Below are positions 5,583 through 7,876 of a DNA stretch of 7,876 nucleotides, one piece after another. The stretch's first letter is position 1, and each line of letters opens with the position of its first letter. The translations under genes and the position numbers were made by a program. Origin of the DNA: Dehalococcoidia bacterium (GTDB lineage: Bacteria > Chloroflexota > Dehalococcoidia > SM23-28-2); NCBI GenBank assembly GCA_022866185.1, contig JALHUG010000091.1:1-7876 (forward strand), written 5' to 3'. Under the pieces are notes generated by a model. It saw only the letters and a program-made list of their open reading frames with translations, searched no databases and was not told where the DNA came from.

Positions 5583-5611
5583 AGTCTAGAGCGGCAGAGG
5601 CGGCGAATCAA
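5583..5611 (-). promoter_or_regulatory. Candidate promoter giving a leaderless MFS transcript
   Basis: On the minus strand, TTGATT (5611-5606, 4 of 6) and TAGACT (5588-5583, 4 of 6) are 17 nt apart. Seven nucleotides separate the -10 from the ATG at 5575, so transcription would start at or next to the A of the start codon. This would explain the lack of a ribosome site. Both hexamers are imperfect and no competing pair is clear. Confidence 0.3.
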
Positions 5612-5660
5612 CAGCAATGCCTCAAACCTAGGGTGGATTGGCCTCGCGGCGCGCGGCCCT

Positions 5661-5669
5661 TGCTATAAT
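5661..5669 (+). promoter_or_regulatory. Perfect extended -10 promoter of the acyltransferase gene
   Basis: TGC followed by a perfect TATAAT (5664-5669) forms a consensus extended -10; the region 17 nt upstream (5641-5646) has no -35 match. Transcription would start near 5676, about 11 nt before ATG 5687. This excludes the in-frame TTG at 5669 as a start and makes GTG 5678 nearly leaderless. Confidence 0.65.
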
Positions 5670-5686
5670 TGAGGCTGGTGAAGAGC

Positions 5687-6499
5687 ATGGGCGGGCCAAA
5701 TCAGAAACGGCAAGAGGTGTACCGCCTCCGCATCTCTGTCATCCTCTGGTTCATCTGGGCGGTGCTTCGCGGCCGGACGCGTAGCCTGGCAGCCGACGTG
5801 GAGGCCACCCTCATGGCCGCCAGGCCCAGGCCGCAGGCCCTCAACGACCAGCACATCCCGGCAGAAGGCGCCTTCGTTCTGGTGGGCAATCACTACGAGC
5901 GCCCGGGCCTGAAGGTATTCTGGGGCGGCATGCTGGCCTCTCACGCGGTGGCTCAGAGGCGAACGAGCCAGGAATCGCTGCGCTGGCTGATGACCAGCGA
6001 ATGGTACAACTTCCGCCTGGGCCCGCTCCCCGTGCCTGTCTGGGTGTTCCGCTGGCTGTTCCGACGCATCGCCCGGGTGTACGGACTGGTGATCATTCCC
6101 CGCGCCGCCGAACGAGCCGTCGGCCGAGCAGCCGCCCTGCGCACCATTCTGAACCTCCTGCGCGATGGGGAGGAGGCCATCGGCCTGTTCCCCGAGGGGA
6201 CAGGCTCGGGGCAACTCATCGAGCCCATGCCGGGGGTGGGCTCGTTCCTTTTCTCTCTGAGCAACCGCGGCATACCTATGCTTCCGGTCGGCATCTTTGA
6301 GGAAGGAGGTAGGCTCGTCGCGTCCTTTGGACCGCCCTTCTCGATCCAGGTGCAGCCCGGCGTGGATAAGGGGGAGCGGGAGCGTCTGGCCAGCCAGCAG
6401 GTGATGGTGGCCATCGGCCGCCTGCTGCCGCCGCAGCTCTGGGGCGCGTATGCGTCGGCTATCGAGGAAGCGCTGGCCCAGGAGAGGGCCGGTCGCTAG
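5687..6499 (+). CDS. PlsC-like 1-acylglycerol-phosphate acyltransferase family protein
   Basis: The 270-residue protein belongs to the glycerolipid acyltransferase (PlsC/AGPAT) superfamily, membrane-associated enzymes that transfer an acyl chain to lysophosphatidic acid or related acceptors. A hydrophobic N-terminal segment (about 15-27) precedes block I, VLVGNHYERPGL (64-75). Block III is LFPEGTGSG (167-175), and block IV is IPMLPVGIFE (196-205). The usual block I is HxxxxD; here the histidine (69) is kept, but the aspartate position is Gly74. The GTG at 5678 and TTG at 5669 are in-frame alternatives, but the promoter position and GGTG/GAAG sequence just upstream favour ATG 5687. The symporter gene begins 46 nt after its stop with no terminator between, so the two may be co-transcribed. 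It is probably a phospholipid or glycolipid acyltransferase; the exact acceptor is unknown and activity is uncertain given the altered block I. Confidence 0.8.
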   Translation: MGGPNQKRQEVYRLRISVILWFIWAVLRGRTRSLAADVEATLMAARPRPQALNDQHIPAEGAFVLVGNHYERPGLKVFWGGMLASHAVAQRRTSQESLRWLMTSEWYNFRLGPLPVPVWVFRWLFRRIARVYGLVIIPRAAERAVGRAAALRTILNLLRDGEEAIGLFPEGTGSGQLIEPMPGVGSFLFSLSNRGIPMLPVGIFEEGGRLVASFGPPFSIQVQPGVDKGERERLASQQVMVAIGRLLPPQLWGAYASAIEEALAQERAGR

Positions 6500-6545
6500 G
6501 TTGCAGCCCGCCAGATGGAGTGCCGCCTGAGGCCAGCGAGGGAAC

Positions 6546-7876
6546 ATGGCTAACGAGGCCCAGGAAATACCGCTGTTCAATAGGATGGTCTATGCCTTCG
6601 GCAGCTTCGGGGGCAACGTCATCGCCCGCTCCAAGGACCTCTGGCTCATCTATTTCTACGCCCCTCCTGCCGATGCCGACGTAGAGAAGCGCGTGCCCAT
6701 CCTCGTCCTCGGCGCTCTGTTCACGGTGGGCCGCGTCATCGATGCCCTGGACGACCCGATCATCGGCTGGTGGAGCGACCGCACGCACTCCCGCTGGGGG
6801 CGGCGCATCCCCTTCGTTGTGCTGGCCACCCCCTTCTACGCTGTGTTCTTCGTCCTCCTCTGGATGCCGCCCACCGCCGGCGAGAGCGTGGCCAACGCCC
6901 TCTACTTCTTAGTCATGCTGGAGGCCTTCCACCTGTTCAGCACCCTGTCCGGCGGCCCGTTCGAATCCCTCCTGCCGGAGATCGCCGTGACCTCCAAGGG
7001 TCGGGTGAGCATAGTGACCTGGCAGGTGTTCTTCGGCACGGTTGGGGCGGCCGTCGCCCTGGTGGGCAGCGGGATCATACGCGACGCCTTCGGCTTCCAG
7101 GCGATGGCCATCAGCATGGCCGTCATGGGCATGGCCTCCCGCTACCTCGCCCTCGCCGGCGCCTGGCGACACGTCCGCCTGGACGTGGAGCCGGCGCGGG
7201 TGAGCGTGCTGCCGGCCATCCGCTCCACCTTCAGCAACGACCAGTTCCTCTTCTTCCTGCCCACTTTCATCCTGTTCAATATGGCCATATCGATGATGAC
7301 CGCCGCCCTCCCCTTCTGGTCCGGCGCCGTGCTTCTGGGCGACCTCCCCAGCGACATCGCCAAGGTGGAGACGGGAAGCCCGGCCACCCTCCAGCTATTC
7401 GGCCTGGAGTTCGGCGTGGCGGAGGGCACCATCGTTGCCCTGCTGACGGCCGCGGCCATCATCGTTGTCCTGCTTTGCCTTCCCCTGGTCTACCGAATGT
7501 CCCTACGGCGGGGCAAGGCCTGGGTCTACTCGACGGCCATGCTGATAGGAGGAATCTATCTGCCCTTCATCGCCTTCATGGGCTTCCTGCCCGGCATCGA
7601 CAAGCTGCTTCAGGCCGTGTTCTTCGTAGCCTTGATGGGGCTGCCCATGGCGGCCGTCTTCACCTTCCCCAACGCCATCATGGCCGACATCATAGACTAC
7701 GACGAGCTGAAGACGGGCATGCGGCGGGAGGCCGTCTACTACGGCAGCCAGGCCACGCTGGAGAAGATAGCCTCGGCCCTCTTCCCCCTGATCCTGGCGT
7801 CTCTGCTCGTGCTGGGGAGCACGGCCGCCAACCCCCTGGGGGTGCGCCTGGTGGGGCCGGTGGCCGGCCTATCGGC
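6546..7876 (+). CDS. GPH-family (MelB-like) sugar:cation symporter, 3' truncated by window edge
   Basis: The frame is open from ATG 6546 to the window end, giving 443 residues without a stop. The product is a glycoside-pentoside-hexuronide:cation symporter (MFS_2 type), importing a sugar or glycoside with Na+ or H+ across the inner membrane. The helix 2 signature is RVIDALDDPIIGWWSDRT (63-80), then HSRWGRRIPF (81-90). Asp66 and Asp70 align with the cation-site Asp55 and Asp59 of E. coli MelB, while MelB Asn58 is Asp69 here. The late signature is ADIIDYDELKTGMRREAVYYG (380-400). Family members are about 450-500 residues, so only a short tail is missing. GAGGG (6538-6542) lies 3 nt before the ATG. 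A TGA in frame at 6528-6530 excludes longer starts. A polar, roughly 20-residue loop near 264-284 precedes another hydrophobic region. Sugar specificity is unknown. Confidence 0.88.
   Translation, partial: MANEAQEIPLFNRMVYAFGSFGGNVIARSKDLWLIYFYAPPADADVEKRVPILVLGALFTVGRVIDALDDPIIGWWSDRTHSRWGRRIPFVVLATPFYAVFFVLLWMPPTAGESVANALYFLVMLEAFHLFSTLSGGPFESLLPEIAVTSKGRVSIVTWQVFFGTVGAAVALVGSGIIRDAFGFQAMAISMAVMGMASRYLALAGAWRHVRLDVEPARVSVLPAIRSTFSNDQFLFFLPTFILFNMAISMMTAALPFWSGAVLLGDLPSDIAKVETGSPATLQLFGLEFGVAEGTIVALLTAAAIIVVLLCLPLVYRMSLRRGKAWVYSTAMLIGGIYLPFIAFMGFLPGIDKLLQAVFFVALMGLPMAAVFTFPNAIMADIIDYDELKTGMRREAVYYGSQATLEKIASALFPLILASLLVLGSTAANPLGVRLVGPVAGLS

Noticed and set aside
5663..6580. Long minus-strand open frame (305 codons)
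   Set aside because: It is antisense to the acyltransferase gene with its clear motifs. The frame is rich in His, Gln, Arg and Pro, as expected of a shadow in GC-rich DNA.
6459..7462. Several minus-strand open frames
   Set aside because: All are antisense to the MelB-like symporter, whose plus-strand frame is continuous with conserved family signatures.
1..7876. tRNA, rRNA, CRISPR array, transposase or integrase
   Set aside because: No cloverleaf, ribosomal signature, regularly spaced repeat or recombinase motif was found on either strand.

Overview
The window reads as GC-rich chromosomal DNA from a free-living bacterium. An uncultured Chloroflexota (Dehalococcoidia-like) lineage is my best guess. 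The basis is the acyltransferase with an NHYxRPG block, the enlarged RimI, the secreted protein with an LP-type C-terminal anchor, and short 'TGC-TAtAAT' extended -10 promoters. No ribosomal or marker gene is present to settle this. There is no sign of a phage, insertion sequence, tRNA, rRNA or CRISPR array.

Layout. At the left edge is the C-terminus of a RidA/YjgF-family protein (2-172). A good sigma-70-type promoter with an operator-like palindrome then drives a small exported protein with a C-terminal membrane anchor (317-880). Convergent to it is a three-gene minus-strand operon, read from 3313 down to 905. It encodes a secreted protein very rich in cysteine and tryptophan, followed by two tandem paralogous membrane-tethered proteins whose periplasmic part resembles the N-terminal chaperone region of SurA/PrsA foldases without a catalytic domain. 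The intergenic block 3314-3669 holds the outward promoters and a cluster of overlapping hairpins. Next come rimI (3670-4356, +), a major facilitator exporter (4349-5575, -, 3' end overlapping rimI), a divergent PlsC-like acyltransferase (5687-6499, +), and a MelB/GPH-type sugar symporter that runs off the right edge (6546-7876, +).

How the genes work together. The right half is mostly housekeeping and transport: ribosomal protein acetylation, efflux, phospholipid acylation and sugar uptake. The left-centre is accessory and cell-envelope related. The most unusual part is the 905-3313 operon: an apparently uncharacterised, disulfide-rich exported protein co-transcribed with two chaperone-like, four-cysteine membrane proteins. 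The paralogs are mosaic. Their 3' 198 bp are 98% identical and their 5' ends about 90% identical, but their central domains are diverged, which suggests gene conversion at the ends or selection for different centres. A dedicated 'client plus tethered chaperones' module is an inference from this arrangement, not something the sequence proves.
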